Assembly: GCF_037039395.1 (NCBI RefSeq)
Contig: NZ_CP146244.1
Span: 1 to 64,000, forward strand
From: Agrobacterium vitis
Lineage (GTDB): Bacteria; Pseudomonadota; Alphaproteobacteria; Rhizobiales; Rhizobiaceae
DNA length: 64,000 nucleotides
Direction of reading: 5' to 3'
A program made the translations under genes and the position numbers. Positions 43,334 to 52,940 of this stretch are shown here, piece after piece; the stretch's first letter is position 1, and each line of letters begins with the position of its first letter. The notes under the pieces were generated by a model. The model was not told the origin of the DNA, ran no database searches, and worked only from the letters and a program-made list of their open reading frames with translations.

Positions 43334-44208
43334 GAGCGCACGGTCTCCTTCTGACCAAAAAGGCCTGCGGGTTTTAAAATCAGGACGAAGATCACGACGG
43401 CTAACATCAGCGGAAGACCGAAGCGGACGCCGAGATAGTATCCGATCGCTGCCTCGATGAGGCCGAAAGCGATGGCGCAGAAACCCGCACCGGTGACACT
43501 GCCCAGGCCGGCAACGACGCAGATGATAAAGGCGCGGATCAGGGGATTGTCGCCGAGAGCGGGAGATAGGCCAGCGAGCGAGGAAATCAGAATGCCGGCC
43601 GCTGCAGCCAGAAGCCCGGAAATTGCCATGACCTGAAGGTAGATCCATTCTGTCTTGACGCCCATCAACTGGGCTGCGTCACGGTTCATCGCCGTGGCAC
43701 GAATTGCACGGCCGAACCGCGTGAAAGTGAGCAACCAGGCCATTGCGCTGATAAGGATGCCGGCGATCACTACGATGAGTACCGACTGATAGGTGATAGC
43801 AATGCCCCCCAGTTTAAAGGAGCCCCCGATCTGGACAGGCTGCTTGAACGGGTAAGCCCCGAACTGCTTTAGTACCAGGTCCTGCAGGAGGATGGCCACA
43901 CCCGCCGTCGCCACCATGATAATGGTCTCGAAATCATCTGCCTTCAGAATGAGGCGGACGACAAGCATGTGCAGTAGGACGCCCGCGAGCGCACCGGCGC
44001 TGATCCCGGATACCAATCCAACGGCAAGCGGCATGCCCCAGATTTGGCAGACGGTATAGGCCGCATAAGCGCCCACCGTCATGAACAGCCCGTGGGCCAT
44101 GTTGAACATGCCCATTGTGCCATAAACGAGGGCCAGACCAACCGAGGCGAGGGCATACAGCGCCCCGAGATAAAGTCCGGTCACTGCAATCTGAAGAAAG
44201 GCGTCCAT
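43330..44208 (-). CDS. livH: Branched-chain amino acid-type ABC permease LivH
   Basis: A 292-aa permease with about eight hydrophobic segments; MDAFLQIAVTGLYLGALYALASVGLALVYG is the LivH opening, and RAIRATAMNRDAAQLMGV near residues 178-195 is the coupling loop to the ATPases. The start at 44208 lies 1 nt past the livF stop. The longer frame to 44394 runs through livF and is not used. Confidence 0.93.
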   Translation of the reverse strand: MDAFLQIAVTGLYLGALYALASVGLALVYGTMGMFNMAHGLFMTVGAYAAYTVCQIWGMPLAVGLVSGISAGALAGVLLHMLVVRLILKADDFETIIMVATAGVAILLQDLVLKQFGAYPFKQPVQIGGSFKLGGIAITYQSVLIVVIAGILISAMAWLLTFTRFGRAIRATAMNRDAAQLMGVKTEWIYLQVMAISGLLAAAAGILISSLAGLSPALGDNPLIRAFIICVVAGLGSVTGAGFCAIAFGLIEAAIGYYLGVRFGLPLMLAVVIFVLILKPAGLFGQKETVRS

Positions 44209-44209
44209 A

Positions 44210-44923
44210 TCATTCGCCTCCAAGATAGGTTTTGATAATACTGCCGGATCTCGAAAGCTCTTCGGCCGACCCGCTCCATTCAAATCGCCCACCGTCCATG
44301 AGGTGGAAGGCGGACGCCAGGTGTTCCACCCTGCTTGGATTTTCCTCCACCACGAGGATAGACTGCCCGCTTGCGGCAATGCCTGCGAGTGCATCGTAGA
44401 TCTGCTCGATAATGAGCGGCGCCAGTCCGAGAGACGGCTCGTCGATCATCATCAACTTGCCCTTAGCCATCATACCGCGGCCGACCCCGACCATTCTCCG
44501 CTCGCCGCCTGACAGCGAGTTGGCCATCTGATTGCGTCGATCCCGAAGTTTTGGGAAAAGTGCATAGACGTCGTCGAGAGTCGCATGAACGCCTGACTGA
44601 TCTGTCCGCGTGTAGGCCCCCATCAAAAGGTTTTCTTCGACGGTCATTCGCATGAACAATTGGTCCCCCTGCGGAACAAGAACCAATCCTGCGCGGGCTC
44701 GTGCAGGTGCGCCCGCCTCCAAAGGCCGCCCGTCGAATTCAATGCTGCCCGTCCAGGCGGGCAAAAGGCCGGATATCGTACGCAGCAGCGTCGATTTCCC
44801 ATGGCCGTTGGGGCCAATTATCGCCGTCAACTGACCGCGCTCGACATCTATATCGAGATCGTGGATGACGCGGATCTGGCGATAGCCCGATGTGAGGCCC
44901 CTGATTTTGAGGAGAGTGGTCAT
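44210..44923 (-). CDS. livF: ABC transporter ATPase LivF
   Basis: A 237-aa ATPase. Walker A GPNGHGKST near residues 38-46, signature LSGGERRMVGVGRGMM near 136-151, Walker B LMMIDEPSLGLAP near 156-168. Full length. Overlaps livG by 4 nt. Together with LivG it drives the LivHM channel. Confidence 0.94.
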   Translation of the reverse strand: MTTLLKIRGLTSGYRQIRVIHDLDIDVERGQLTAIIGPNGHGKSTLLRTISGLLPAWTGSIEFDGRPLEAGAPARARAGLVLVPQGDQLFMRMTVEENLLMGAYTRTDQSGVHATLDDVYALFPKLRDRRNQMANSLSGGERRMVGVGRGMMAKGKLMMIDEPSLGLAPLIIEQIYDALAGIAASGQSILVVEENPSRVEHLASAFHLMDGGRFEWSGSAEELSRSGSIIKTYLGGE

Positions 44924-45687
44924 GATGCGTGTCCCCCGATCTTGTCGGCAGCCGATCCGAGGTAGACGGAACGGACCAACGCGTCGGCCGCTATACCTTT
45001 CGGCTGGCCGTCATAGATCAGTTTCCCCTGGTGGATGATCAGCGCACGGTCTGCCACGGTCGTGAGGAAGTGCATCACGTGTTCGATGAAAACGATGCAG
45101 ATGCCTCTGGAGCGGAGCTTGAACATCAACTGTATGAATTCGTCGATCTCGGCAGGCATCAGTCCTCCCACCGGTTCGTCGAGCAGTAGGATTTTGGGGG
45201 CGTGAACAACCGCAGAGGCAACCATCAGCTTCTTGCGCGCCAACACTGGAATATCTGCCACCGTTTCGTGCGCGAGCTCGTGCAGACCGCAATCTTCAAG
45301 ACAGGCCATTGCCTGCTCGCGATAGGCCTTTCCGACAATGAGCCCTTTCCTTTGACTATTTCCGCCGAAAACGACGGCCGCGAGCATATTCTCAAGAACA
45401 GTCAGGCTAGAGAACCCGCTGGTGACCTGAAACGTCCGCGCCATACCCCTATGGAAAAGACGATGCGGTGGGATGCCGGTAATCGATTGCCCCTCAAAGA
45501 GCACCTGACCGCTGGTGACAGCGGTCAGGCCCGACATGAGATCGAAGAAGGTGGTCTTGCCGGCACCATTAGGTCCGCCGATGCCGACCGTCTCACCTTC
45601 CGCGATCTTCAGATCGATCCCGTCCACGGCAGCGAGAGCGCCGTAATGTTTTTTCACATCACGGCATTCAAGAATGGGCTCTGCCAT
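44920..45687 (-). CDS. livG: ABC transporter ATPase LivG
   Basis: A 255-aa ATPase. Walker A GPNGAGKTTFFDLMSG near residues 38-53 and Walker B ILLLDEPVGGLMP near 165-177 are intact, but the place of the LSGGQ signature holds IPVLARKKLMVAS, lacking the Gly-Gln. I recall a LivG subgroup with a similar xxxRKxL form, so this need not be a defect, since LivF carries a normal signature. Nine nt after the substrate-binding protein gene. Confidence 0.92.
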   Translation of the reverse strand: MAEPILECRDVKKHYGALAAVDGIDLKIAEGETVGIGGPNGAGKTTFFDLMSGLTAVTSGQVLFEGQSITGIPPHRLFHRGMARTFQVTSGFSSLTVLENMLAAVVFGGNSQRKGLIVGKAYREQAMACLEDCGLHELAHETVADIPVLARKKLMVASAVVHAPKILLLDEPVGGLMPAEIDEFIQLMFKLRSRGICIVFIEHVMHFLTTVADRALIIHQGKLIYDGQPKGIAADALVRSVYLGSAADKIGGHAS

Positions 45688-45696
45688 GGCTTCCCC

Positions 45697-47022
45697 TCAA
45701 GACTTGATCCAATTCGGCAGCTCAAACTTGGCCACGTCGTAGGGGAAAGGGGAAATGATCGCGCCGTTTTCGGCCTTGTTCTTGATCTGGCTGAAGATGT
45801 GCGACATCCCGAGCGAGGGATCCTTCGTCTGGACGGGATAGGAGAAAGCCTGCTGGGTTTCCTGATCGAAGCGGATGGCGCCTGTAGGCCCCCGGAATAT
45901 GCTCGCCTTCAGTCGTGCGGCGATCTTCTTGTTCTGCTCTTCCTCATAGGCTTTGCCCACGCCTCCGGCCAGGGCGGCGGCTTGAGCGAATAGATGAAGC
46001 GCTTCATAGGTCTGTGCGCCACCGTTGGGTGAAGCTTTGTCGCCGAACTTCTTGATGTACTTGTCCGCAAACCCCTTGCTGAAATCGTCGGACAGCACGC
46101 CGATATTGGTCGCGTAGAGGACACCGACCGAGGCGTCTCCAGCAATATCGCGGAACGCGGCGAGCGAGGCTCCATATTGGAGATAGACCAAGCTCTTGGT
46201 CGGGTTCGTAAGGAACTGGATCATGAACTGCGCCTGATCCGCCGGGAAGAAATGCGTGACCGCGACGTAGGCCGGCTGATCGGCGCGGATCTTCGCAAGC
46301 GTCGGTCCCCACTCCGAGGTCGGAGCCTGGACCGTCTCATAAAGTGATATTTCATAGCCGTATTCCGCGGCCCGTTCCTTGATCGAGTTGGCGATGTTAA
46401 TGGAATAGGTGAGCGGGCCGGTCACGAGAGCGATCTTTTTGTTCTTGGGCACGTAGTTGCCGTTCGCCTCCAGCGTCTTGATGAATTCGAGGAAGGCGAA
46501 GCCGTAATAAAGTTCCGACGGGCAATACATGAACGAGCCCCAGTATTTGGTGGGGTCGCCCTTGACGAGTTCCGTATGGGCGCGGGCCGTATCGGCGTGC
46601 AGATAGATCACGGACGCGTCAGCGGCGACGTTCTGCAGTGCCGTCTGCGAGCCGAAATTGTAGCCGGAAATAAGAGCACTCGCGCCGTCGTTGTCGATCA
46701 GCCGCTGGCCGGCGCTGGTGATCTTGTCGTCACCGCCGGATTCCGTGTCCGCTACGGCAACCTTGATTTCTCGGCCGAGGATCCCGCCAAGTGCGTTGAT
46801 TTCTTCGGCGGCCAACTCCAGGCCGCGCTTGAACTCGATACCGTCCGCTGCGCCAGCGCCCGTCATCTGAAGCGGCGCGCCAATGATCACAGGTTCTGCG
46901 GATTGTGCTGATGCGGTGGAGTTCAGCCCGGCAAGGATCGCTGCGGAACCGACGCTCCCGACGCCTACGTTTTTCAGGAAGTTGCGGCGAGAGTCACTCT
47001 TGGTATCCTTTTCGTCTTTCAT
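45697..47022 (-). CDS. Substrate-binding protein of the Liv-type transporter, Tat-exported
   Basis: A 441-aa periplasmic binding protein (Peripla_BP_6 type, ABC amide/branched-chain group). The leader has a twin-arginine motif SRRNFLKNVG (about residues 11-20) and a hydrophobic stretch ending near ASAQS, so folded export by Tat is expected. The start at ATG 47022 has GGGGA upstream; the ORF to 47145 lacks a site. First gene of the minus-strand run through the nitrile genes. Its ligand is probably the aldoxime, nitrile or amide, by context only. Confidence 0.9.
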   Translation of the reverse strand: MKDEKDTKSDSRRNFLKNVGVGSVGSAAILAGLNSTASAQSAEPVIIGAPLQMTGAGAADGIEFKRGLELAAEEINALGGILGREIKVAVADTESGGDDKITSAGQRLIDNDGASALISGYNFGSQTALQNVAADASVIYLHADTARAHTELVKGDPTKYWGSFMYCPSELYYGFAFLEFIKTLEANGNYVPKNKKIALVTGPLTYSINIANSIKERAAEYGYEISLYETVQAPTSEWGPTLAKIRADQPAYVAVTHFFPADQAQFMIQFLTNPTKSLVYLQYGASLAAFRDIAGDASVGVLYATNIGVLSDDFSKGFADKYIKKFGDKASPNGGAQTYEALHLFAQAAALAGGVGKAYEEEQNKKIAARLKASIFRGPTGAIRFDQETQQAFSYPVQTKDPSLGMSHIFSQIKNKAENGAIISPFPYDVAKFELPNWIKS

Positions 47023-47255
47023 CTCATTCCCCTTTTTATTGGATTGCTCATCGTGAGAGAATATGCGTCGCGGCTCTTGCCAGCCGCTTTTCGCCTTCCC
47101 GGACGACTGTGATTGTGCAGACAAGCGAAACTTAGAAAATAGCAATGAAACAATATTCGCTTGAATGATTATCTATGTATCCGGGGCTTGGTCTTTCGCT
47201 GTTGAAACCGGGCAAGGATGGGCTTGCTAACGCTGGCAGTAGGCTTCTTGGCCGC

Positions 47256-48173
47256 TCATTGAGCCAAAGCGCTATCGGTTCGAGCCCGTAGAAATTCGAA
47301 GAATTTTTTCTCGGCCGGCGTGCGGGCGACCGCTTTTCGACGAATGGTTTCATAGACGGATGAGTAGGAATATTCCGACGAAAGGAGCGGCCGCATCTGA
47401 CCTGTCGAAACCCAGTTATTGGCGTAGTGCACCGGCAGGAATGCCAGATAGCGCCCGGAAAGGATCAATTGCGCCAGTCCCTCTATCGCCTCTGCGCGGG
47501 CCGTGAAATTGAAAGGCTTCTCGTTGTCCGGCAATTGATCATAGGAGACATAACCTCTCTGCGCATGATCGAAGCGGGCGATTACACCAGGGTCGAGTTC
47601 GGCGTCGGGAACAGCAAATAGAGGATGCTCCCGGCCGCAGTATAATTCCATTTGCGATATAAATGCTGGCTCATATTCGAGTTGTGAAAGGCGCCTTGGG
47701 AAGAACCCGACCGCTAGATGAGCCTGGCCGCCAAGCACCATGAATTCTAGCTGGTTTGGCGGGGCGACATGTACGGTAATATCGACACTGTGATCGAGTG
47801 CGCCAAAATCCTTGATGACCTGAGCAAGCTCGAACCTAGGATGGAATACCGCGTTGTCGATCACAGCGATCTGCAGTTCTCCCACCAGTCGCTCCTGTCC
47901 AAGTGCGACGCTCAGGAAGTCTTCGATATGGTTAAACAGCGCGTTGGAGGCGTCGTAGACGCGCTGCCCATCTTCGGTCAGAGCAAATCCGCTGCGCCCC
48001 CGCTGGCAGAGGGTGAGACCGAGGCGAGTCTCCAGGTTCTTGATCTGAATGCTGATCGTTGCCTGGCTGACGTTTAGTGCGGTTTGTGCCAGTGAAAACC
48101 CGCCGCTTCGAGCGACGGTGCGAAAGACGCTTAGTAGTTTCAGGTCGGCGCTACTGAGTGATTTCAATGACAA
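47256..48173 (-). CDS. LysR-family regulator between the Liv and carbamoylase units
   Basis: A 305-aa LysR regulator: winged HTH at about residues 8-66 (FRTVARSGGFSLAQTALNVSQATISIQIKNLETRL) and an effector domain to the end. It starts with TTG at 48173; GGAG with 7-nt spacing upstream supports this. It is divergent from the carbamoylase gene and upstream, same strand, of the Liv/nitrile run, so it could control either. A dyad ATCTAT-N9-ATAGAT overlaps its start codon. Confidence 0.88.
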   Translation of the reverse strand: MSLKSLSSADLKLLSVFRTVARSGGFSLAQTALNVSQATISIQIKNLETRLGLTLCQRGRSGFALTEDGQRVYDASNALFNHIEDFLSVALGQERLVGELQIAVIDNAVFHPRFELAQVIKDFGALDHSVDITVHVAPPNQLEFMVLGGQAHLAVGFFPRRLSQLEYEPAFISQMELYCGREHPLFAVPDAELDPGVIARFDHAQRGYVSYDQLPDNEKPFNFTARAEAIEGLAQLILSGRYLAFLPVHYANNWVSTGQMRPLLSSEYSYSSVYETIRRKAVARTPAEKKFFEFLRARTDSALAQ

Positions 48174-48193
48174 TCTATTACTCCAACATAGAT
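48173..48193. promoter_or_regulatory. LysR-type dyad at the divergent promoter region
   Basis: ATCTAT (48173-48178) and ATAGAT (48188-48193), 9 nt apart, of the size of a LysR T-N11-A box, between the divergent LysR and carbamoylase genes and overlapping the LysR start. Consistent with autorepression. Confidence 0.4.
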
Positions 48194-48310
48194 ATCTTTC
48201 TAAGTGAACATTGTCGCATTGAGATTTTGCGAGTCAAGTCCGGCTGATAGCTGTACATGTTGCAAGGCTCTGTCCTTGATCTGATAAAACACGACGTTGG
48301 GAAGAGTTTC

Positions 48311-49546
48311 ATGATCAATGCGCTGGAAGTTGACGGGGCGCGTCTGTGGGAAAGCCTGATGGCGTCTGCGGCGATTGGAACGACAGCAAAGGGCGGGTTA
48401 TGTCGCATGGCGCTCACTGATGACGATCGCGCCATGCGCGACCTATTCGTTCGCTGGTGTGAGGACACAGGGCTGGCGGTCTCTGTCGATCGTGTAGGCA
48501 ACATATTCGCCCGGCGTCCGGGCACCTGCGACGGTGAGAAGCCGGTTATGATGGGCAGCCATCTGGACACGCAGATCCGTGGTGGAAGATTCGACGGAAT
48601 CCTTGGTGTTCTGGCCGGGCTCGAAGTCATCCGGACACTCAACGACCGTTCCATCGAAACCCGCAAACCCATCGAGATCGTCTGCTGGACGAACGAGGAA
48701 GGCGTGCGATTCCAGCCACCGATGATGGGGGCTGGAGCCTTCGCTGGTGTTCACGACGTCGCTTGGATCCTGTCGCAAGTCGGCGAGGACGATTCCGTAT
48801 TCGGCGATGAGCTCGAGCGTATCGGTTATGCCGGTCGGCACGATCGGGACTTCCGCGATATCGACTCCTATTTCGAGCTTCACATCGAACAGGGCCCAGT
48901 TCTTTTTGAGGAAGGTGTAAGCGTCGGCATCGTGACAGGAGGCTTCACCTCTTACGGTGCGCAAGTTCACTTCTATGGTGAAAACGCGCATTCCGGCCCA
49001 ACCCAGATGCGTGCCCGCAAGGACGCTTTGGTTGGTCTCGCCGGCCTGGTCAACAGCGTGAATGCGATCGGTTGGGAGTACGAGCCGAAGGGGCGCACGA
49101 CAAGTACGCGTGTCGAAATTTCCCCCAACCGATACGGCATCATTGCTGATGAAGCTGAAGTGACAGTTGATGTGCGGCATCCGAACGCCGCTAAGTCCCT
49201 CGAGATGTACGACAAGGTGAAGGCCGCGGTCTCCGCGAGCGCGCAACACGCCAATGTGAAGGCCGAGGTAGTGAAGGAGTGGTCTTTTGGCGATGTGTCG
49301 TTCGACTCGGGCCTCGTCAATCTCGTACGAAGCGTTTCGGCTGAATTACAGATTTCCCACAAACACATGCTCAGTGCCGCTGGGCATGACGCCTACCACG
49401 TCGCCAAGGTCGCGCCAGCCGTCATGATTTTCACCCCCTGCAAAGACGGGATCAGCCACAACGAAGCCGAGGAAATCAAACTCGACTACACCGTTCCCGG
49501 CGTCAATGTCCTGCTTAATTCCGTCCTGCGGCGGGCCAACCAGTAA
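48311..49546 (+). CDS. M20-family N-carbamoyl amino acid hydrolase
   Basis: A 411-aa zinc hydrolase of the hydantoinase/carbamoylase group (M20). Metal and active-site segments: GSHLDTQIRGGRFDG near residues 81-95, TNEEGVRFQPPMMG near 126-139, ELHIEQGPVLFEEG near 190-203, and SAAGHDAYHVAKV near 356-368. It hydrolyses N-carbamoyl amino acids or ureido acids to the free amino acid, CO2 and ammonia. The start at 48311 follows GGGAAGAG; 48257 is a weaker option. The gabT/gabD genes behind it suggest the product is GABA or beta-alanine. Confidence 0.88.
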   Translation: MINALEVDGARLWESLMASAAIGTTAKGGLCRMALTDDDRAMRDLFVRWCEDTGLAVSVDRVGNIFARRPGTCDGEKPVMMGSHLDTQIRGGRFDGILGVLAGLEVIRTLNDRSIETRKPIEIVCWTNEEGVRFQPPMMGAGAFAGVHDVAWILSQVGEDDSVFGDELERIGYAGRHDRDFRDIDSYFELHIEQGPVLFEEGVSVGIVTGGFTSYGAQVHFYGENAHSGPTQMRARKDALVGLAGLVNSVNAIGWEYEPKGRTTSTRVEISPNRYGIIADEAEVTVDVRHPNAAKSLEMYDKVKAAVSASAQHANVKAEVVKEWSFGDVSFDSGLVNLVRSVSAELQISHKHMLSAAGHDAYHVAKVAPAVMIFTPCKDGISHNEAEEIKLDYTVPGVNVLLNSVLRRANQ

Positions 49547-49637
49547 TACGGCCCACCAATTTTATTTTGCCTGCGTTCTGCGGCTCGGCCCTGACCTTGG
49601 TCAGCGAGCAAAGCCGCGGCCTAGAGAGGAAACGTCC

Positions 49638-50921
49638 ATGATCGAAAACGCCAAAATTGCAGCCCGTCGTGCCGACGCGATCTCGCGCGGCGTCGGCGTT
49701 GCGACGCAAATCTATGCCGACAAGGCGCAAAATGCAGAGATCTGGGATGTCGAAGGCCGCCGCTATATCGATTTCGCCGCCGGCATCGCCGTGGTCAACA
49801 CCGGCCACCGCCACCCAAAGGTGATCGCTGCCGTCAAGGACCAGCTCGATCATTTCACCCACACCTGCCACCAGGTCGTTCCTTACGAAAACTACGTCCG
49901 TCTCGCCGAGCGCCTGAACTATGCGGTGCCCGGCAATTTCAAGAAGAAGACCATCTTCGTCACCACCGGTGCTGAAGCCGTCGAAAATGCCATCAAGATC
50001 GCCCGTGCCGCCACCAATCGTTCGGCGATCATCGCGTTCTCCGGCGCCTTCCATGGCCGCACGTTCATGGGCATGACGCTGACCGGCAAGGTCGTCCCCT
50101 ATAAGGTCGGCTTCGGTGCGATGATGCCCGACGTCTTCCATGTGCCGTTCCCGGTCGAACTCCACGGCACCATGATCGAGGATTCGTTTGGCGTGCTCGA
50201 CAAGCTGTTCAAGGCCGATGTCGATCCCGCCCGTGTCGCCGCCTTCATCGTCGAACCCGTACAGGGCGAGGGCGGCTTCTATGAAGTGCCGCGCGCCTTC
50301 ATGACCAAGCTGCGTGAACTGGCCGACAAGCACGGCATCCTGCTGATCGCCGATGAAGTGCAGACCGGTTTTGCCCGCACCGGCAAACTGTTTGCGATGG
50401 AGCATTACGGCGTCGTCGCGGATATCACCACCATGGCCAAGGGCCTGGGCGGCGGCTTCCCGATCGCCGCCGTCACCGGCCGTGCGGAGATCATGGACGC
50501 ACCGGGCCCCGGCGGCCTCGGCGGCACCTATGGCGGCAACCCGATCGGCGTCGCGGCAGGCAATGCCGTGCTCGACGTCATCGAGGAGGAGGGTCTCAAC
50601 GAACGCGCCGTGTCGCTCGGCAATCGCCTCAAGCAGCGCCTGCAGTCCTTGATCGGAACCGTGCCGCAGATTGCCGATATTCGCGGCCCCGGCTTCATGA
50701 ATGCCGTCGAGTTCAACGTTCCCGGCGGCAAGACCCCCAATGCCGAGTTCACCAACAAGGTGCGCGAGAAGGCGCTCGAGAAGGGCCTGATCCTGCTGAC
50801 CTGCGGTGTCTATGGCAACGTCATCCGTTTCCTTGCGCCGATCACCATCGAGGACAATGTCTTTTCAGAAGCGATGGATATTCTCGAAGACACATTGCGC
50901 GAATGCGCGGCGGAGGCCTGA
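49638..50921 (+). CDS. gabT: 4-aminobutyrate aminotransferase
   Basis: A 427-aa class III PLP aminotransferase. GAEAVENAIKIARA near residues 112-125, the DEVQTGFARTG loop near 240-250 and the PLP lysine in TTMAKGLGGGFP near 266-277 are intact. The start at ATG 49638 has AGAGGA 7 nt upstream. Converts GABA (or another omega-amino acid) to its semialdehyde; gabD follows after 3 nt. Its G/C-ending codons differ visibly from the neighbouring regulator genes, as if it came from a rhizobial chromosome. Confidence 0.94.
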   Translation: MIENAKIAARRADAISRGVGVATQIYADKAQNAEIWDVEGRRYIDFAAGIAVVNTGHRHPKVIAAVKDQLDHFTHTCHQVVPYENYVRLAERLNYAVPGNFKKKTIFVTTGAEAVENAIKIARAATNRSAIIAFSGAFHGRTFMGMTLTGKVVPYKVGFGAMMPDVFHVPFPVELHGTMIEDSFGVLDKLFKADVDPARVAAFIVEPVQGEGGFYEVPRAFMTKLRELADKHGILLIADEVQTGFARTGKLFAMEHYGVVADITTMAKGLGGGFPIAAVTGRAEIMDAPGPGGLGGTYGGNPIGVAAGNAVLDVIEEEGLNERAVSLGNRLKQRLQSLIGTVPQIADIRGPGFMNAVEFNVPGGKTPNAEFTNKVREKALEKGLILLTCGVYGNVIRFLAPITIEDNVFSEAMDILEDTLRECAAEA

Positions 50922-50924
50922 TCG

Positions 50925-52403
50925 ATGTCGATTTCTGAAAAGCTCCTTTCGAAGCTCAAGGACCCGTCTGTTGTCACTGCCAAGGCGTTGATCGCAGACG
51001 AATGGATTGCCAAAAGCGACAGCGGCAAGACTTTCCAGGTCACCAATCCCTCGAATGGCGAGGTGATCGCCACGCTGCCGGACATGAATAGGGCAGAGAC
51101 CGCGCGCGCCATCGACGCCGCCTACAAGGCCCAGAAAATTTGGGCCAAAAAGACCGGCAAGGAGCGCGCCGCCGTGCTCCGCAAGCTCTACGACCTGATG
51201 GTCGCCAATGCCGACGATCTCGCTACCATCCTGACCATGGAAATGGGCAAGCCGGTGGCCGAGGCCAAGGGTGAAATCCTCTATGGTGCGTCCTATGTCG
51301 AATGGTTCGGCGAGGAAGCCAAGCGCGTCTATGGCGACACCATTCCCGGCCATCAACCGGACAAGCGCATCATCGTCATCAAGCAGCCGGTTGGTGTGGT
51401 CGCGGCGATCACGCCGTGGAATTTCCCCAACGCGATGCTGGCCCGCAAGTTCGCGCCCGCCGTGGCCGCCGGCTGCGCTATGATCTCCAAGCCCGCCGCA
51501 GAGACGCCGCTGTCGGCGATCTCACTGGCAATCCTGGCAGAACGTGCAGGACTGCCCGCCGGTATTTTCAACATCATTCTCTCCACGGATTCCTCGTCGG
51601 TCGGCAAGGAATTCACTGAGAATGACAAGGTCCGCAAGCTGACCTTTACCGGCTCGACCAATGTCGGTAAGATCCTGATGCGCCAGGGCGCCGACCAGAT
51701 CATGAAGCTCGGCCTCGAACTGGGCGGCAATGCCCCGTTCATCGTCTTCGACGACGCCGATCTCGATGCCGCCGTCGAAGGCGCGATGGTTTCGAAATAC
51801 CGCAACAACGGCCAGACCTGCGTCTGCGCCAACCGCCTCTACATCCAAGCCGGCGTCTATGATGCCTTTGCTGCCAAGCTGGCCGAGAAGGTCTCGGCAA
51901 TGAAGGTCGGCGATGGTTTCGAGGCCGGCGTCAATGCCGGTCCGCTGATCACCGACAAAGCCGTCGCCAAGGTCGAGGAACACATCGCCGACGCGCTTTC
52001 CAAGGGTGCCAAGGTGGCCGTTGGCGGGAAGCCGGATGCCAAGGGCGGCCTGTTCTTCCAGCCGACCATCCTTACCGGCGTCACCACCGAGATGAAGATC
52101 GCCCGCGAAGAGACCTTCGGCCCCGTCGCACCCCTGTTCAAGTTCGACACCGAGGAGCAGGTGATCGCCATGGCCAACGACACCGAGTTCGGCCTCGCCT
52201 CTTACTTCTACTCCAAGGACATTTCCAAGATCTTCCGCGTCGCCGAGGAACTGGAATATGGCATGGTCGGCATCAACACTGGCCTGATTTCCACGGAAGT
52301 CGCGCCCTTCGGCGGCATCAAGCAATCCGGGCAGGGCCGCGAAGGCTCCAAATACGGCCTCGATGACTATGTCGAGATAAAGTACCTCTGCCTAAGCGTG
52401 TGA
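50925..52403 (+). CDS. gabD: Succinate-semialdehyde dehydrogenase (NADP+)
   Basis: A 492-aa aldehyde dehydrogenase. The NAD(P) turn is in FTGSTNVGK near residues 242-250, the catalytic Glu in [20 protein letters not shown] near 263-283, and the catalytic Cys in [11 protein letters not shown] near 293-303. Full length for GabD. Oxidises the GabT product to succinate, which enters the TCA cycle. Three nt after gabT, so co-transcribed. Confidence 0.94.
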   Translation: MSISEKLLSKLKDPSVVTAKALIADEWIAKSDSGKTFQVTNPSNGEVIATLPDMNRAETARAIDAAYKAQKIWAKKTGKERAAVLRKLYDLMVANADDLATILTMEMGKPVAEAKGEILYGASYVEWFGEEAKRVYGDTIPGHQPDKRIIVIKQPVGVVAAITPWNFPNAMLARKFAPAVAAGCAMISKPAAETPLSAISLAILAERAGLPAGIFNIILSTDSSSVGKEFTENDKVRKLTFTGSTNVGKILMRQGADQIMKLGLELGGNAPFIVFDDADLDAAVEGAMVSKYRNNGQTCVCANRLYIQAGVYDAFAAKLAEKVSAMKVGDGFEAGVNAGPLITDKAVAKVEEHIADALSKGAKVAVGGKPDAKGGLFFQPTILTGVTTEMKIAREETFGPVAPLFKFDTEEQVIAMANDTEFGLASYFYSKDISKIFRVAEELEYGMVGINTGLISTEVAPFGGIKQSGQGREGSKYGLDDYVEIKYLCLSV

Positions 52404-52625
52404 GCGTAGAGTGATGATCGAGGTCAACACGCTACTCGATATTTACGGCTACCTCCCGAAGGTTCCCCAACTAGACCCGTTCCTCAGATAAGTTTTGCGC
52501 GGATTGCCCGCGCGACCAGATGGGACAGGTGCGGATTTCGAAGCGTTTCCTGGTCTCGTACAGCTTGCTCTTGACGAAGTTGTATTTGACTCCTTCCAGA
52601 TCTGCCGCTTCTTCCATGGCCTGGC
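52404..52625. other. Decayed stretch after gabD
   Basis: No intact gene. On the minus strand a stop-free frame of about 80 codons (about 52485-52735) reads [20 protein letters not shown] and ends [15 protein letters not shown], protein-like but without a start codon. It looks like a gene fragment of unknown family. Confidence 0.3.
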
Positions 52626-52940
52626 CTACGGCGATCCATCTGCGATAGGCGCCTTCTTTTGCGTCGAGCGACGCTGGGTACTGGGCGTCAGTGGCGGAGC
52701 TCCGGTTCTCGGCTCGCTGCCCGGTACATGTCTACGTGACCCTTGTTCCACCGTTGCCGATAGGCGAGCCGCGCTCCCGACGTGGCACGGATCGCACAAG
52801 AAGACAACGAGCTCTTCCTCAAGCTCTCGAATAAGCTTGCTAATAATCGGCTGGCGGACTGTTCGGGTCATAGCCTGCCGCACTGAAGGCGCGCCGCTGC
52901 GGGCCGCAGCGACAACATATCGGAGATGACGTGGGTCCAT
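52626..52940 (-). pseudogene. LysR-type regulator remnant (N-terminal HTH only)
   Basis: The frame opens MDPRHLRYVVAAARSG and continues RQPIISKLIRELEEELVVFL, recognisably the LysR winged HTH and linker, then loses similarity after about 55 residues. Several expected HTH residues are replaced, and no effector domain follows in any frame nearby. A dead fragment of a cargo regulator; it overlaps the decayed stretch after gabD. Confidence 0.6.

Noticed and set aside
52495-52929. 144-codon plus-strand frame after gabD
   Set aside because: Overlaps the LysR remnant on the other strand, lacks a ribosome site and shows no family pattern.
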